From a bacterium (lineage in GTDB: Bacteria; Sysuimicrobiota; Sysuimicrobiia; Sysuimicrobiales; Segetimicrobiaceae), in the NCBI GenBank assembly GCA_035307765.1, contig DATGHU010000013.1, forward strand, positions 30,166-94,165: 64,000 bases of DNA, written 5' to 3'. The translations under genes were made by a program, and so were the position numbers. Below, in pieces: positions 44,878-53,575 of the stretch. Under the pieces are notes generated by a model that worked only from the letters and a program-made list of their open reading frames with translations, did not search any database and was not told the origin of the DNA. Every line of letters begins with the position of its first letter. Positions within the stretch are counted from its first letter, which is position 1.

Positions 44878-46275
44878 CTACAGCCCCCCCACCGGGACCG
44901 CCCTGACCCGCTGGCCCTCGCGCACCAGATCGGCCCCTCGGGCGATCACCTGATCGCCATCATCGAGCCCGGCGGTGACCTCAACGACATCCCCGGTTGC
45001 CCGGCCCACCACGACCTGACGCTTCGTCACCGCCCCATCCTTGACCACCCAGACGAAGTGCTGGTCGCCCACGGTGATCAGCGCGCCGAGCGGCACCACG
45101 AGGACGTTCTTGTCCGCGCCGGCGGACAGCTGGGCCGTGGCATACATCCCGGGCCGGAGCAGATGCCCGGGGTTCGCGATGTCGATTTCCACCTGAACGG
45201 TCCGAGTCGCTTGATCCGCCCCGCCGGCGATCCGGCTCACCACTCCCCGAAATGTCTGCGCGGGGTAGGCGTCGACAACCACCTGGACCGCCGCGCCCTT
45301 GTGGACGGCGGCGATTTGTACCTCGGTCACGTTCACGGCCACGTCAATCTGATCCAGGTCGGCGATCGTCAGGATCGGGGTCGAGGTTCCCGGGGTGACG
45401 TACGCGCCCGGGTCCAGGCTCCGGCTGACGACGATCCCGTCGAAGGGAGCCATGATCGTGGCCTCCGCCGCGCCCAAGCGTGCGTTCTCCAGCGCGGCCG
45501 TTTGGCTTGCCGCCTGCGACTGCTGGGTCCGCACCTGGGTCACCGCGGACGCCTCCTGCTGAACGGCGGCCGCGGCCTGAGCCTCCGCCTGAGCAATCTG
45601 GGCCTCGGCAACCTTCACCTGCGCCTGGGCGGCTTCCAGGCTTGCCTGACCGGTCTCGACCTGAGCGGTGGCATCATCGAGGCTTTGTTGCGCGGCGGCG
45701 CCTTGCTTGACGAGATCCGCCGTACGCCGCTGGGTCACTTCGGCGTCGACGAGCGTGGCGTGGGCCTTCACGACACCGGCTTTGGCGTTCGCCAACTGCG
45801 CCTGCGCGTTCTGCTGCCCGGCGATGGCATTCAGCACCTGCGCGTGAGCCGCCGCCACCCCCACCCTCGCCGTCTGGACGCCATTCTCAGCGGCCAGCGC
45901 GGTAGCCTGGGCCTGGGCAGCCTGGGCGTCGAGTTGCGCGTGGTCGACCACCGCCACCACCTGCCCGGCCCGCACGGGGTCGCCGGGGCGGGCCGCCACG
46001 GACAACAGGTAGCCCGCGGTCTTGGTGTAGATGACCGCCGTTTTGAGCGAGGCGATGTTGGCGGTCAACTGCAGGGTGACCGGGATCGTCATCCGCTTCG
46101 GGTGGGCGACCCCCACCAGCGGGGGGGGCGGGGTGCGCCCTTTGACGGACGCCGCAGGCGGGGGATCGGCGCTCGCCGGCCGGTTGGTGGGCGCGGGGAC
46201 CGTCCCGCGGCCGATCAGCAATCCCACGCCCAAGGCGGCCACCACGATGGGGATCCAGACCCACGACCGCCGCAT
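44878..46275 (-). CDS. Membrane fusion protein of RND pump (HlyD/AcrA family)
   Basis: 465 residues behind GGGGGAGG. An N-terminal anchor (WVWIPIVVAALGVGLLIG) precedes a lipoyl half-domain at TAGYLLSVAARPGDPV. Then comes a very long Ala/Gln-rich helical hairpin (about 125-275) and the second half APFDGIVVSRSLDPGAYV. The beta-barrel and membrane-proximal domains follow. The hairpin is longer than in AcrA, suggesting a long periplasmic reach. The start overlaps the merR stop (TGATG) and the gene ends nine bases before the RND gene. Confidence 0.92.
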   Translation of the reverse strand: MRRSWVWIPIVVAALGVGLLIGRGTVPAPTNRPASADPPPAASVKGRTPPPPLVGVAHPKRMTIPVTLQLTANIASLKTAVIYTKTAGYLLSVAARPGDPVRAGQVVAVVDHAQLDAQAAQAQATALAAENGVQTARVGVAAAHAQVLNAIAGQQNAQAQLANAKAGVVKAHATLVDAEVTQRRTADLVKQGAAAQQSLDDATAQVETGQASLEAAQAQVKVAEAQIAQAEAQAAAAVQQEASAVTQVRTQQSQAASQTAALENARLGAAEATIMAPFDGIVVSRSLDPGAYVTPGTSTPILTIADLDQIDVAVNVTEVQIAAVHKGAAVQVVVDAYPAQTFRGVVSRIAGGADQATRTVQVEIDIANPGHLLRPGMYATAQLSAGADKNVLVVPLGALITVGDQHFVWVVKDGAVTKRQVVVGRATGDVVEVTAGLDDGDQVIARGADLVREGQRVRAVPVGGL

Positions 46276-46736
46276 CAAGATCCTCCCCCGAGCCCCGCGG
46301 CGATCCCGGAGCATCCGGCGGGAGCGCCGAGCCGGCGCAGCTCTCGCACCTGTCGCGCGAGCTGCCGCTGCAGCCGCCCCAACTGCTGCACTTTTCCCCG
46401 AACCGATTGCAGCTGGTCCTCCGTCACTCGCAGCGCGCTCTCCAGGGCCTTGTTGCGTCTCGCCGGATCGGCGTCTGTTTGGGCCGCCGACAGGTACCGC
46501 TCACGCGCCTCGTCGGCGTCGAGGATCCGCTTGATCTCGCTCAGGGACAGCCCGAGGAGTTGTTTCAGGTTCTTGATCCGCCCGATCCGCTCGAGATCCG
46601 CCGTGCTGTACAGCCGCTGCCCACCCGTCAACCGTTCGGTGGGCACGAGGATGCCGATCTCGTCGTAGTAATGTAACGTCCGCTGGGTGAGCCCCGTTCG
46701 CTGGCAGACCTCCCCAATCTGATAGAACGTTGTCAT
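46275..46736 (-). CDS. MerR family transcriptional regulator
   Basis: 153 residues. The winged helix YQIGEVCQRTGLTQRTLHYYDEIGI, a second wing with RLYSTADLERI, and a dimerisation coiled coil (about 80-140) are complete. The C-terminal end holds one cysteine (PAGCSG) and no metal motif, so an organic ligand is more likely than a metal. It leads and probably controls the efflux operon from the promoter directly upstream. Confidence 0.92.
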   Translation of the reverse strand: MTTFYQIGEVCQRTGLTQRTLHYYDEIGILVPTERLTGGQRLYSTADLERIGRIKNLKQLLGLSLSEIKRILDADEARERYLSAAQTDADPARRNKALESALRVTEDQLQSVRGKVQQLGRLQRQLARQVRELRRLGAPAGCSGIAAGLGGGS

Positions 46737-46790
46737 GCCGTGCCCTCGCCCTCCCATGTTAGTATCCCGTCGCTCGGCGCATACGTGTCC

Positions 46791-46819
46791 ATTTTAGGAG
46801 GACCTTACGTTGGTGTCAA
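46791..46819 (-). promoter_or_regulatory. Promoter of the merR-efflux operon
   Basis: On the minus strand TTGACA (46814-46819) and TAAAAT (46791-46796) are separated by 17 bases. Both boxes are near consensus. The spacer holds AACGTAAGGTCC. MerR activators usually use 19-20-base spacers, so repression or ordinary autoregulation is more likely than spacer untwisting. Confidence 0.65.
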
Positions 46820-46856
46820 TCGCCTTCCGTTGACGTGAGGTCGGGGCAGACACCGC

Positions 46857-47612
46857 CTACGCGCCCGCGCCGAGCACCGGTGCTGCGCCGGCGGCGAGCA
46901 ATGCTGGGAGATGCGTGTAGAGGTACAGCACACGCTGCCGGACCCGATCCCGCACGGTGTCGGCGCGACAGGTCGACCCTGCGACGCGCCCCGAGGCCGC
47001 GATGTGCGCGAACGCCTGCGCCATCGCCTGCTGAACCTCCGGCACCTCAGGACGGCCCGGGTATCCCATCGACTGTGCGAGATCGGACGGGCCGACAAAG
47101 AAGACATCCACCCCCTCCACCTCCAACATCTCGTCGAGATGGCGGAGCCCCTCTTCGTCCTCGAGTTGGACGCACACCAACGTCTCCCGGTTGGCCGCCT
47201 CCACATAGCCGGCCATCGGCACGCCCAAACCGTACCCGGCCGGCCGGGTACTCGCGGCGAGGCTACGGGATCCGAGCGGATGATACTTCACCGCCTCCAC
47301 GACCCGACGTGCATCGCCGGCGGTGCGGATATGGGGAACCTGCACACCCAACGCCCCGCATTCCAGCACGTGGAGGATCGCCTCCGCGTGGTTGCCGGCC
47401 GGGCGGGCGAGCGGGGTGATCCCGCTCGCCTCCGCGGCCCGAACCATCTCCTCGACACTCTCGCGAGAGATTGTCCCGTGTTCGCAATCGATCAGCACCC
47501 AGTCGAATCCGAGACGGCCGAGCATCTCGACGATTTGGGGCGAGGGAATCATCACCGAGACGCCGCGCGCCGGCTGGCCCGCCAGCAACTTTGCCTTCAT
47601 TAGATTGCGCAT
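46857..47612 (-). CDS. HpcH/HpaI family class-II pyruvate aldolase
   Basis: 251 residues from the ATG of MRNLMKAKLLAG. FDWVLIDCEHGTISRES, GVQVPHIRTAGDARR, VCVQLEDEEGL with its metal-binding glutamate, and FVGPSDLAQSMGYPG match the HpcH/HpaI family. These cleave 4-hydroxy-2-oxoacids to pyruvate and an aldehyde with a divalent metal. It lies on the same strand as the efflux operon but before the merR promoter. 2-keto-3-deoxy-sugar aldolase, HOPDA-type or citramalate lyase-like functions are equally open. Confidence 0.9.
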   Translation of the reverse strand: MRNLMKAKLLAGQPARGVSVMIPSPQIVEMLGRLGFDWVLIDCEHGTISRESVEEMVRAAEASGITPLARPAGNHAEAILHVLECGALGVQVPHIRTAGDARRVVEAVKYHPLGSRSLAASTRPAGYGLGVPMAGYVEAANRETLVCVQLEDEEGLRHLDEMLEVEGVDVFFVGPSDLAQSMGYPGRPEVPEVQQAMAQAFAHIAASGRVAGSTCRADTVRDRVRQRVLYLYTHLPALLAAGAAPVLGAGA

Positions 47613-47895
47613 CACCGGCCCCACCTCCGTTGTCGCGCCGTCTCCCGGACGTCGCGGCATCCCCGGCCGCAGGGGCGCCCGCCCCGCGCAGGCACGTTTC
47701 CCGGGGATATCGATGGGAGAGCATTCCCCCACGCCGGATCGATCGCCTTTGGGACATCGATCGTTCGGATGATTCGATTCCCCTCAATTTCAGTCGCGCC
47801 GGGGCGTCATTTGATCCCGCGGACGAAGCCTCCCCACTCCCGGTGGTGTAATCTTCCCTCTGAGACCGAATCCGGGCGAACAGGAGACCTGACCG

Positions 47896-48351
47896 ATGGA
47901 TATCTCGCTTTTCCAGAATGAGCGGCTGCGCGGCTTCCGCTGTGAATGCTCAGGGCACGTGGCGGCCGGGTGGCGTCTCGAAAGCTACTGGGCCGAAGAT
48001 GAGGCGGTCTGCACGTGGTACCCGCGGACCATCCCCGCGCTCAGCTCCCCGGAGGCGATCGAGGATCGGACCCTGGCGGATCTCATCGTCTGCCACTGCC
48101 TCGGGACGGCCGTGGCCGCCGCCCGCCTGGCCGACGGCCCGCAAGGCGACCCGGCGTCGAGAATCCGGTACGCGGCCGCCTCCCTGCGGATGACCTATCT
48201 CAGCCCGGCGACGGCCAACACCCCGCTCACGCTTCGGGCCAGGGTCCGGGAATTGGACGACGGCACCACGACGCTGACCTGCTCGTTGTTCACGGACGTC
48301 GAAGAAACCGCCCGAGGAGAAGTGGTCGCCGTTCGCGTTCCCGCCCCTTAA
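47896..48351 (+). CDS. Hotdog-fold thioesterase-like protein
   Basis: 151 residues. The C-terminal half has MTYLSPATANTPLTLRARV followed by alternating strand residues and a final EVVAVRVP, the usual layout of PaaI/FabZ-like hotdog proteins. No clear catalytic Asp/Glu on the central helix could be picked, so activity on acyl-CoA is uncertain. It is transcribed alone, divergent from the aldolase. Confidence 0.7.
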   Translation: MDISLFQNERLRGFRCECSGHVAAGWRLESYWAEDEAVCTWYPRTIPALSSPEAIEDRTLADLIVCHCLGTAVAAARLADGPQGDPASRIRYAAASLRMTYLSPATANTPLTLRARVRELDDGTTTLTCSLFTDVEETARGEVVAVRVPAP

Positions 48352-48490
48352 CCCGGGTTGCCTCTTTTGCACCCCCGCGTCGGCGGGTCTCCGGCTCCCA
48401 CCGTCGGGACAGGAGATCTTGCATGGGTGGCGAATCCCCGAAACCAAAGAACCCGGCTCGAGGATTGACCCGGGGGAAAGGAGGCCACGG

Positions 48491-48640
48491 ATGCGCAAGC
48501 TCATGGCGGCCGTGGTCGTAGGTTTGACGGTTGGCATCCTAACGACAGCGGCGCTTGCATGCAACGATGCCTATAACACCAACCAACCGCAAAACGATCA
48601 GCCAATGGTCCAACAACCACTGCCGAACCACAGCTCGTAA
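48491..48640 (+). CDS. Secreted 49-residue micropeptide
   Basis: It is only 49 codons but has AAAGGAGG with six-base spacing and a clear signal peptide (MRKLMAAVVVGLTVGILTTA, then ALA-C). The mature part is about 25 residues, rich in Asn, Gln and Pro (NQPQNDQPMVQQPLPNH) with one cysteine at or next to the cleavage site. A perfect 36-bp palindrome terminator follows. I do not recognise it. Position, ribosome site and terminator together support a real small gene. Confidence 0.6.
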   Translation: MRKLMAAVVVGLTVGILTTAALACNDAYNTNQPQNDQPMVQQPLPNHSS

Positions 48641-48667
48641 CCGGCACACGGAGCGTTCGAGTTAGGT

Positions 48668-48703
48668 CCTCTCGGCGGCCGGGGATCCCCGGCCGCCGAG
48701 AGG
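48668..48703. terminator. 36-bp perfect palindrome, probable bidirectional terminator
   Basis: CCTCTCGGCGGCCGGGGA and its exact complement form an 18-bp stem with no loop bases; in RNA about 16 pairs with a tetraloop would form. It sits between convergent genes (micropeptide and GNAT) and is followed by TTT on the plus strand. Termination is likely in both directions, but a recombinase or protein site of the same symmetry cannot be excluded. Confidence 0.6.
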
Positions 48704-48724
48704 TTTCCCCTCCCCGATCGCGGC

Positions 48725-49288
48725 TCACCTGCGGCGTGGCGTTCTGGCCAGTCGACGAAAGGGTCCTCCCGTCAGGCGCGTCAGGATCCACTCCGTCCGC
48801 AGAGTGGCCCCCAACTGCTTATAAAATCGAATGGCGGGAGCGTTCTCCCTGAGCACGATCCATTCCATCCGCCCGCACCGCTTCCGCGCGGCGATGTGGG
48901 CCATGGCGATGAGCAATGCCTTGCCCGCCCCCTGGCGCCGGCAGCGGGACAGCACGAAGAGATCTTCAATGTAGAGCGTGGGGCGGCCGAGGAACGTCGA
49001 GTAGGCAAAGAAGTAGAGCGCGAACCCGATGGGTTCCCTTCCGCGCCAACAGAGCAGGGTATGAAAATACGGGCGCTGCCGGAACCCGTCCCGCCGGAGG
49101 CTCGACACGGTGGCCTTGACCTCGCGCCTCAGCCCTTCATACCGTGCCAGCCCTTGCACGAGCTTGAAGATCGTCGGTGCATCGCGGACGGTGCCGGTCC
49201 GGATTCGAAATGGCTGCCGGGCGGGAGCGCGCGCCGTATCGCTACCCCCGCCCAACGCCGCGTCGACGCATATGGAAGGAATGGGCAT
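48725..49288 (-). CDS. GNAT family N-acetyltransferase
   Basis: 187 residues. FRIRTGTVRDAPTIFKLVQ starts the fold, IEDLFVLSRCRRQGAGKALL is the acetyl-CoA pyrophosphate loop (R-x-x-G-x-G/A), and ENAPAIRFYKQLGA is motif B. The order and the YIEDLFV strand resemble diamine/spermidine acetyltransferases. About 25 residues precede the domain and may be non-conserved. The substrate is unknown. It is convergent with the micropeptide. Confidence 0.86.
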   Translation of the reverse strand: MPIPSICVDAALGGGSDTARAPARQPFRIRTGTVRDAPTIFKLVQGLARYEGLRREVKATVSSLRRDGFRQRPYFHTLLCWRGREPIGFALYFFAYSTFLGRPTLYIEDLFVLSRCRRQGAGKALLIAMAHIAARKRCGRMEWIVLRENAPAIRFYKQLGATLRTEWILTRLTGGPFRRLARTPRRR

Positions 49289-49372
49289 CCAACGTTGTCA
49301 TCCTCCTCCCCCGCCCTTCAGGGTCGTGATCGTGGTGATCATGTCGAGGGGCCGCTCGGCAGGACAATGCGC

Positions 49373-50218
49373 CTAGCGTGCGATAGGGGTGTCCGTGCGG
49401 CCCCCCCATTCCGCCCACGACCCGTCGTACACGGCGGTGTGATCCCGACCGAGGAGGAAGAGGCCAAAGGCCAGCACCGCGGCGGTCACCCCGGAACCGC
49501 AACTCGCGATCGCCGGACGGTGCAGATCCAATCCGATCGCCTCGAACGCACCCCGCAGCCCTTCGACGGGCAGCAAGGCTCCATCGGGCCCGAACAGATG
49601 GTCATACGGGAGGTTGAAACTCCCCGGGATGTGGCCAGACCTAACCCCCGGGCGCGGCTCCGGCTCGGCCCCAACGAAGCGCCCGTGCGAGCGTGCGTCG
49701 ACCACCTGCTCCCCCTGCCCCGACAGAGTTTGACGGACGCGATCAAGGTCGGCGGCAAGTTCCGACCGATAGCGCGCGTGGAACCGACACGCCTGAGGCC
49801 TTGGCTCGCCCGACTCGACCGGGCGGCCCTCCTCCCGCCAGCGGGGGAGGCCGCCGTCCAGCACCGCGACGTTATCGTGACCAAAGGCCCGAAAGGTCCA
49901 CCAAACCCGTGCGGAGGCGACAAGGTGGCGGCCGCCGTAGACCACGACGCGATCCCCACCGGCGATACCGAGCGCCCCCACGGCCGCGGCGAAGGATTCC
50001 GCGTCCGGGAGCATGTGCGGGAGGGGCGTGCGTTGATCGGCGATCGCATCGATATCGAAAAATACGGCTCCGGGAATATGAGCCTGACAGAACTCGCCTC
50101 GAGCGTCACGGTGGAGGGTCGGCAAGTACCATGTGGCATCGATGACGCGGAGGTCACGCTCGCCCAGGTGCGAAGACAGCCATGCCGGGCTGACCGCCGG
50201 GTGTAAGGACTCCGTCAT
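49373..50218 (-). CDS. sseA: 3-mercaptopyruvate-type sulfurtransferase, tandem rhodanese
   Basis: 281 residues, two rhodanese domains. The inactive N-terminal domain includes AHIPGAVFFDIDAIAD and VVVYGG; the C-terminal domain has RSGHIPGSFNLPYDHLF and the active loop CGSGVTA. A Cys-Gly-Ser-Gly loop is characteristic of 3-mercaptopyruvate sulfurtransferases, while thiosulfate rhodaneses have CRKG. The enzyme moves sulfur to cyanide or thiols and supports sulfide production. It lies 84 bp upstream of the GNAT gene on the same strand. Confidence 0.9.
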   Translation of the reverse strand: MTESLHPAVSPAWLSSHLGERDLRVIDATWYLPTLHRDARGEFCQAHIPGAVFFDIDAIADQRTPLPHMLPDAESFAAAVGALGIAGGDRVVVYGGRHLVASARVWWTFRAFGHDNVAVLDGGLPRWREEGRPVESGEPRPQACRFHARYRSELAADLDRVRQTLSGQGEQVVDARSHGRFVGAEPEPRPGVRSGHIPGSFNLPYDHLFGPDGALLPVEGLRGAFEAIGLDLHRPAIASCGSGVTAAVLAFGLFLLGRDHTAVYDGSWAEWGGRTDTPIAR

Positions 50219-50619
50219 CGCTCCACTCCCGTCTCGGCGGAAACCTTTCCGTACACCATGTGTGTCCCCATCGGGGTCGCCCTCGCTTCCGCTGGGTGCG
50301 ATCGAATCGGGGTGCCGTCGCCGGTCGAATCCCCGCGCGCCGGGCGCGCCCGCCTCCGAACACTGGCTGCCCGCATGATCAACCGGATGACGTTCGGCCA
50401 CGTGGGGCCTTCTGTGCCCCCGCGGTTCATTAGCGGGCGATTCGGCTTTTCCTCTCGACAGAACCGATTAATCGTGGGCCCACGAAGTGGGATCCATCCC
50501 CGCTGGACAGCCACGCCCCGATCGGGTGCTGGCTCTACGGGCTGCGATCGGAACGCACCGGTTTGGACCCGCGGGAGGAGGGGTTTCCACCCTTCGTTTC
50601 CGGCCGCCGTCTCTTGCCC
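50219..50619. other. Gene-free stretch
   Basis: About 400 bp between the sulfurtransferase start and the DUF2294 stop. Open frames exist but have no recognisable protein features, ribosome site or neighbour coupling. I see no strong hairpin or consensus promoter. Confidence 0.5.
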
Positions 50620-51003
50620 CTATCCGTGCTCCCCAAATATATCCGCGACCCTGCGGTCGAGGACAAAGATGATGATGCGTTCTCCTGTTCGAGTGCTGAG
50701 ATCCGAGTGCACGCTGATGACGTTCGCTCCGGTGAGATGCTTGATGCGATCTTGCAAGGACGGCCTGAGGTCTTGGATCAGTCGATTGCGCGTGTCTTTG
50801 ATTGATTTTCGGCCCGCAGGGGTCTTGGCTTGCTCATATTCCACGGGGGTCAGGTCTCTCAGCAGGCGCACAACGAGCAGGTCATCGACGAGATACGTCC
50901 GATATCCCTCAGGGCCACGTCCTATCCGCTCTTTGAGGGACCGGATGATCGTATGAACAATTTCCTCAGCAGCCTCTTGCTTCCGTCCTGACCCTGAGGA
51001 CAC
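50620..51003 (-). CDS. DUF2294/MpsC-like protein
   Basis: 127 residues from a GTG with GGAGGAGG six bases upstream. RTYLVDDLLVVRLLRDLTPVE, KDTRNRLIQDLRPSL and LTGANVISVHSDLSTRTGE match the DUF2294 family, renamed MpsC after a membrane-potential-generating system of staphylococci. Most members are stand-alone small soluble proteins in soil bacteria, so a sodium or membrane-potential role should not be assumed here. It lies downstream of the REC-REC-GAF gene. Confidence 0.8.
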   Translation of the reverse strand: MSSGSGRKQEAAEEIVHTIIRSLKERIGRGPEGYRTYLVDDLLVVRLLRDLTPVEYEQAKTPAGRKSIKDTRNRLIQDLRPSLQDRIKHLTGANVISVHSDLSTRTGERIIIFVLDRRVADIFGEHG

Positions 51004-51349
51004 GACCGTCCTCCTCCGAGGCCGAATCACTCACCTACGGAGTTTCACTAGCCGGACACGCAAGGTCCGGACATTACCGACCGACGTCCTGAGCCTTCAC
51101 CTATTTATTCGGCTAAATTGACGCAAATCCTCTTCGGGAACTTGCCGGTATCGCAGCAGCCCGGAATCCGTGCGACCAGCAGGTGATTCCTTGCGGGGTT
51201 CTTCGGCCGTGGTTCGCCCTCCGAACGCCGCACCACCCCCCTACCCACGGCCCCTCCCCGCGCTTCCAGCACGATGTCTGTCGATGCGCGGTGACGATGG
51301 CTGATCGCGGCGCGACCGCAAAACGTGTGTGTGACGAACGCGACCCTCC
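51004..51349. other. Gene-free stretch with small hairpin
   Basis: About 345 bp upstream of the DUF2294 gene and downstream of the regulator. CCGGAC/GTCCGG form a six-bp stem with a seven-base loop at 51052-51070. No promoter of good quality and no supported gene was seen. Confidence 0.4.
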
Positions 51350-52768
51350 CTACCCGGCGGGGAGGTCGGCCAAGACATTTCCCTGCTGATCGCCCAGCGC
51401 ATGGATGATCCCCAGGACCTGTCCAATTTGGGCTCCGACGGTCCTGGCAAAGGGGAACAACTCCTCCGTCAGCGCCCTCGTACCACACATCATGGCGAGC
51501 ACACCGAGGCGCTTGTTGTCGTGAAGAAGCGGGGCAATGAGTGCAGACTGTTCCGGCCGCTCGTCATTGTGTAAGATCCCCCGAGGCATGCGCAAGGGAA
51601 CCACCGCGGGTATCCCCTCTTCAATCGCGCGGTGCAGGACCCGTGCGTGACCGAACAAATCCGCCACCCCGTCGTATGCCAACTGGGGAAACCCCAGTTG
51701 AACGCGAGGCTGCAGGGTCCCATCCGCGCCCATCAGGAAGATCACACCTCTGACGACCCCGACCGCGTGCAGCGTTCTCGTGAGGAGCTCTTCAAGAACA
51801 CCATCCACTGAGCCGTGCCTGAGGGCATCCAAGAACGTGGACAGGACGGCCAACTCGGCCTCCCGTCGCATCAACCGTTGGCGGATGCTTGTATTGACCA
51901 TCATCTGCCGATCAAGCTGTTGCGCCAGTCGGCGGGTGTAATCCGCTCCCAGCCCGTCCGAAATGGCGGTGGCAGGCGGAGGCGTCACGCCCAGCGTCAA
52001 ACTGATGGCCGCGACGACCGATTGAAATCCGGGGTCCTTGATCACCAGGTCGTTGGCCCCCACTTCACGGGCGAGTTGACGATCGACCTCCTCGTTGTAC
52101 GCCGAGGAGTAGAGTAACACGGGGACGTGGGAGAGTTTGGCGTCTTTCCGGACTGCCAGACAAAATTGAAACCCATCCATTTGCGGCATCAACACATCCG
52201 AGAGGATCAGATCGGGCGGACTCTGATGCGCGCGGGTGAGGGCTTCGGTCGCATCGGAGGTTCCCACAACCCCAAACCCCGCATGCTCCAGGCGCGTCTT
52301 CACCAGGCTGAGATGGATCGGGTCGTCGTCAACGACGAGGACCCGCTCCCCCGTCCCTATCCGTTCCAGACCATCCTTGGGCGGCAGGTAGGTATCGATG
52401 GTTTCGAGGAGGTGCGACGTTGTGATCGGTTTGAATAAGTAATCGGTACATCCCACTTCGATGCTCCGAGCCTCCTCGGCCCCGGTCATCACTCCCGTAT
52501 AGGCGATAATCGGGACGTCAACGCCGCCCGGCAGGCTGCGAATCTTCTGAATGAGGTTGAATCCATCGATGTCCGAAAGCACAAGATCCACAATGATCAG
52601 GTCCGGGTGCTGCGTCATCAATTCGAGCACGTGACGTCCATCTCGAGCTTCCAGCACAGCGTACCCGGCCTTCTCCAACGCGACACGAATATCTTTGAGC
52701 CCTAAGGGGTGACCCTCAACGACCAAAATGGTGTAGGGGTTCAAATCGACCGATCGCTCAAACATCAA
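51350..52768 (-). CDS. REC-REC-GAF response regulator
   Basis: 472 residues. The first receiver (about 10-130) has phosphoacceptor D61 but the acid pocket reads E18-G19 instead of two acidic residues, so phosphorylation may be weakened. The second receiver (about 140-265) has VVDDDP and LILSDVLMPQMDG, intact. A linker helix QRLMRREAELAVLS leads to a GAF domain (about 305-455) with LIAPLLHDNKRLGVLAM. No kinase, DNA-binding or enzymatic output domain is present. It is a paralogue of the protein at 58560-60377, which adds a PAS domain. Confidence 0.9.
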   Translation of the reverse strand: MMFERSVDLNPYTILVVEGHPLGLKDIRVALEKAGYAVLEARDGRHVLELMTQHPDLIIVDLVLSDIDGFNLIQKIRSLPGGVDVPIIAYTGVMTGAEEARSIEVGCTDYLFKPITTSHLLETIDTYLPPKDGLERIGTGERVLVVDDDPIHLSLVKTRLEHAGFGVVGTSDATEALTRAHQSPPDLILSDVLMPQMDGFQFCLAVRKDAKLSHVPVLLYSSAYNEEVDRQLAREVGANDLVIKDPGFQSVVAAISLTLGVTPPPATAISDGLGADYTRRLAQQLDRQMMVNTSIRQRLMRREAELAVLSTFLDALRHGSVDGVLEELLTRTLHAVGVVRGVIFLMGADGTLQPRVQLGFPQLAYDGVADLFGHARVLHRAIEEGIPAVVPLRMPRGILHNDERPEQSALIAPLLHDNKRLGVLAMMCGTRALTEELFPFARTVGAQIGQVLGIIHALGDQQGNVLADLPAG

Positions 52769-53575
52769 CGCACCCCCCCTGGAGCATCTGCAAAAGGATC
52801 TCCCGGCGGTTTGGCCGGAACGCGCGTGCGGGGGTACTTGCTGTGTCGCGGGAATGAGACGGTCCGGCAGACCCGGCAGCGTGCGGCGGTGGGCTCAAAA
52901 GGATCGTGGGACGCCATACGTGGTCGGCACTTCGCCGTCGAGGGCCCTCTCGGGCTCCTGTGCGCCGCGGCGCCGGGAAAATCCCCATTGGTATGGAGCG
53001 AAGCAAGAAGAAGGATGCAACACTCGAAGAATATGGCCGCGAGATGAGAGCACCTCCCACAGTGGCATCAACCAGCGAGTACGCCTCGACTGGCTCACCG
53101 TGGGCGGACATGCTGCCAAGGGTGGCAGCCCTCCCACCTCGCCATCCAGCCGTGATTCCAGGCCATCGAACCGCCTGGCCAGGGGCTTCTCGGGAGCCTC
53201 GTTGGTGGACGTGCTCCGCGACGAGCCCTGCTGTACCGGGAGTGTACCCTCCTTTGGGCCTTCTTAGACCTATGCCAGGCCTGGTTTCAGGCACTGGAGA
53301 GGCCTGAAACCGAGCTCGGGGTGAGACCGATAGGCCGGTCCCGTTACCCCTTCGGCGATTGGCTCGACGATCGGCAGTGCTGGCAGATCGACGGCGCACC
53401 GGCACAGCCCCACGTCACCCCGTCTGCGAAACCGCGGCAACTTCAGACGGAACCGTATACAGGAATCGTATGAGTCCAATAGAAGGGGCGAACACGCGGG
53501 GGATCATCCCTCGCTACAGCGGAACGGCAAGGAGGGCGTTGTGCGACGCTCATTAGGCGGGGGGAGGCGGAAACC
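52769..53575. other. Gene-free stretch between divergent genes
   Basis: About 800 bp between the regulator and RidA gene. Open frames on both strands show no recognisable motifs. One clear hairpin (ten-bp stem) lies at 53283-53311. It is one of the longest non-coding gaps in the window and could hold a degraded gene or regulatory RNA. Confidence 0.5.
53283..53311. repeat. 10-bp inverted repeat
   Basis: GGTTTCAGGC and GCCTGAAACC flank a nine-base loop. No T-tract follows on either strand. Isolated in a non-coding gap; possibly a remnant repeat or part of a small RNA. Confidence 0.45.

Noticed and set aside
42064..46668. Two long plus-strand open frames opposite the RND pump and membrane fusion genes
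   Set aside because: Arg/His/Asp-rich composition with no motifs; antisense shadows of well-conserved genes.
48668..48703. Palindrome as an attachment or recombinase site
   Set aside because: It sits exactly between two convergent gene ends with no integrase nearby; a terminator is simpler.
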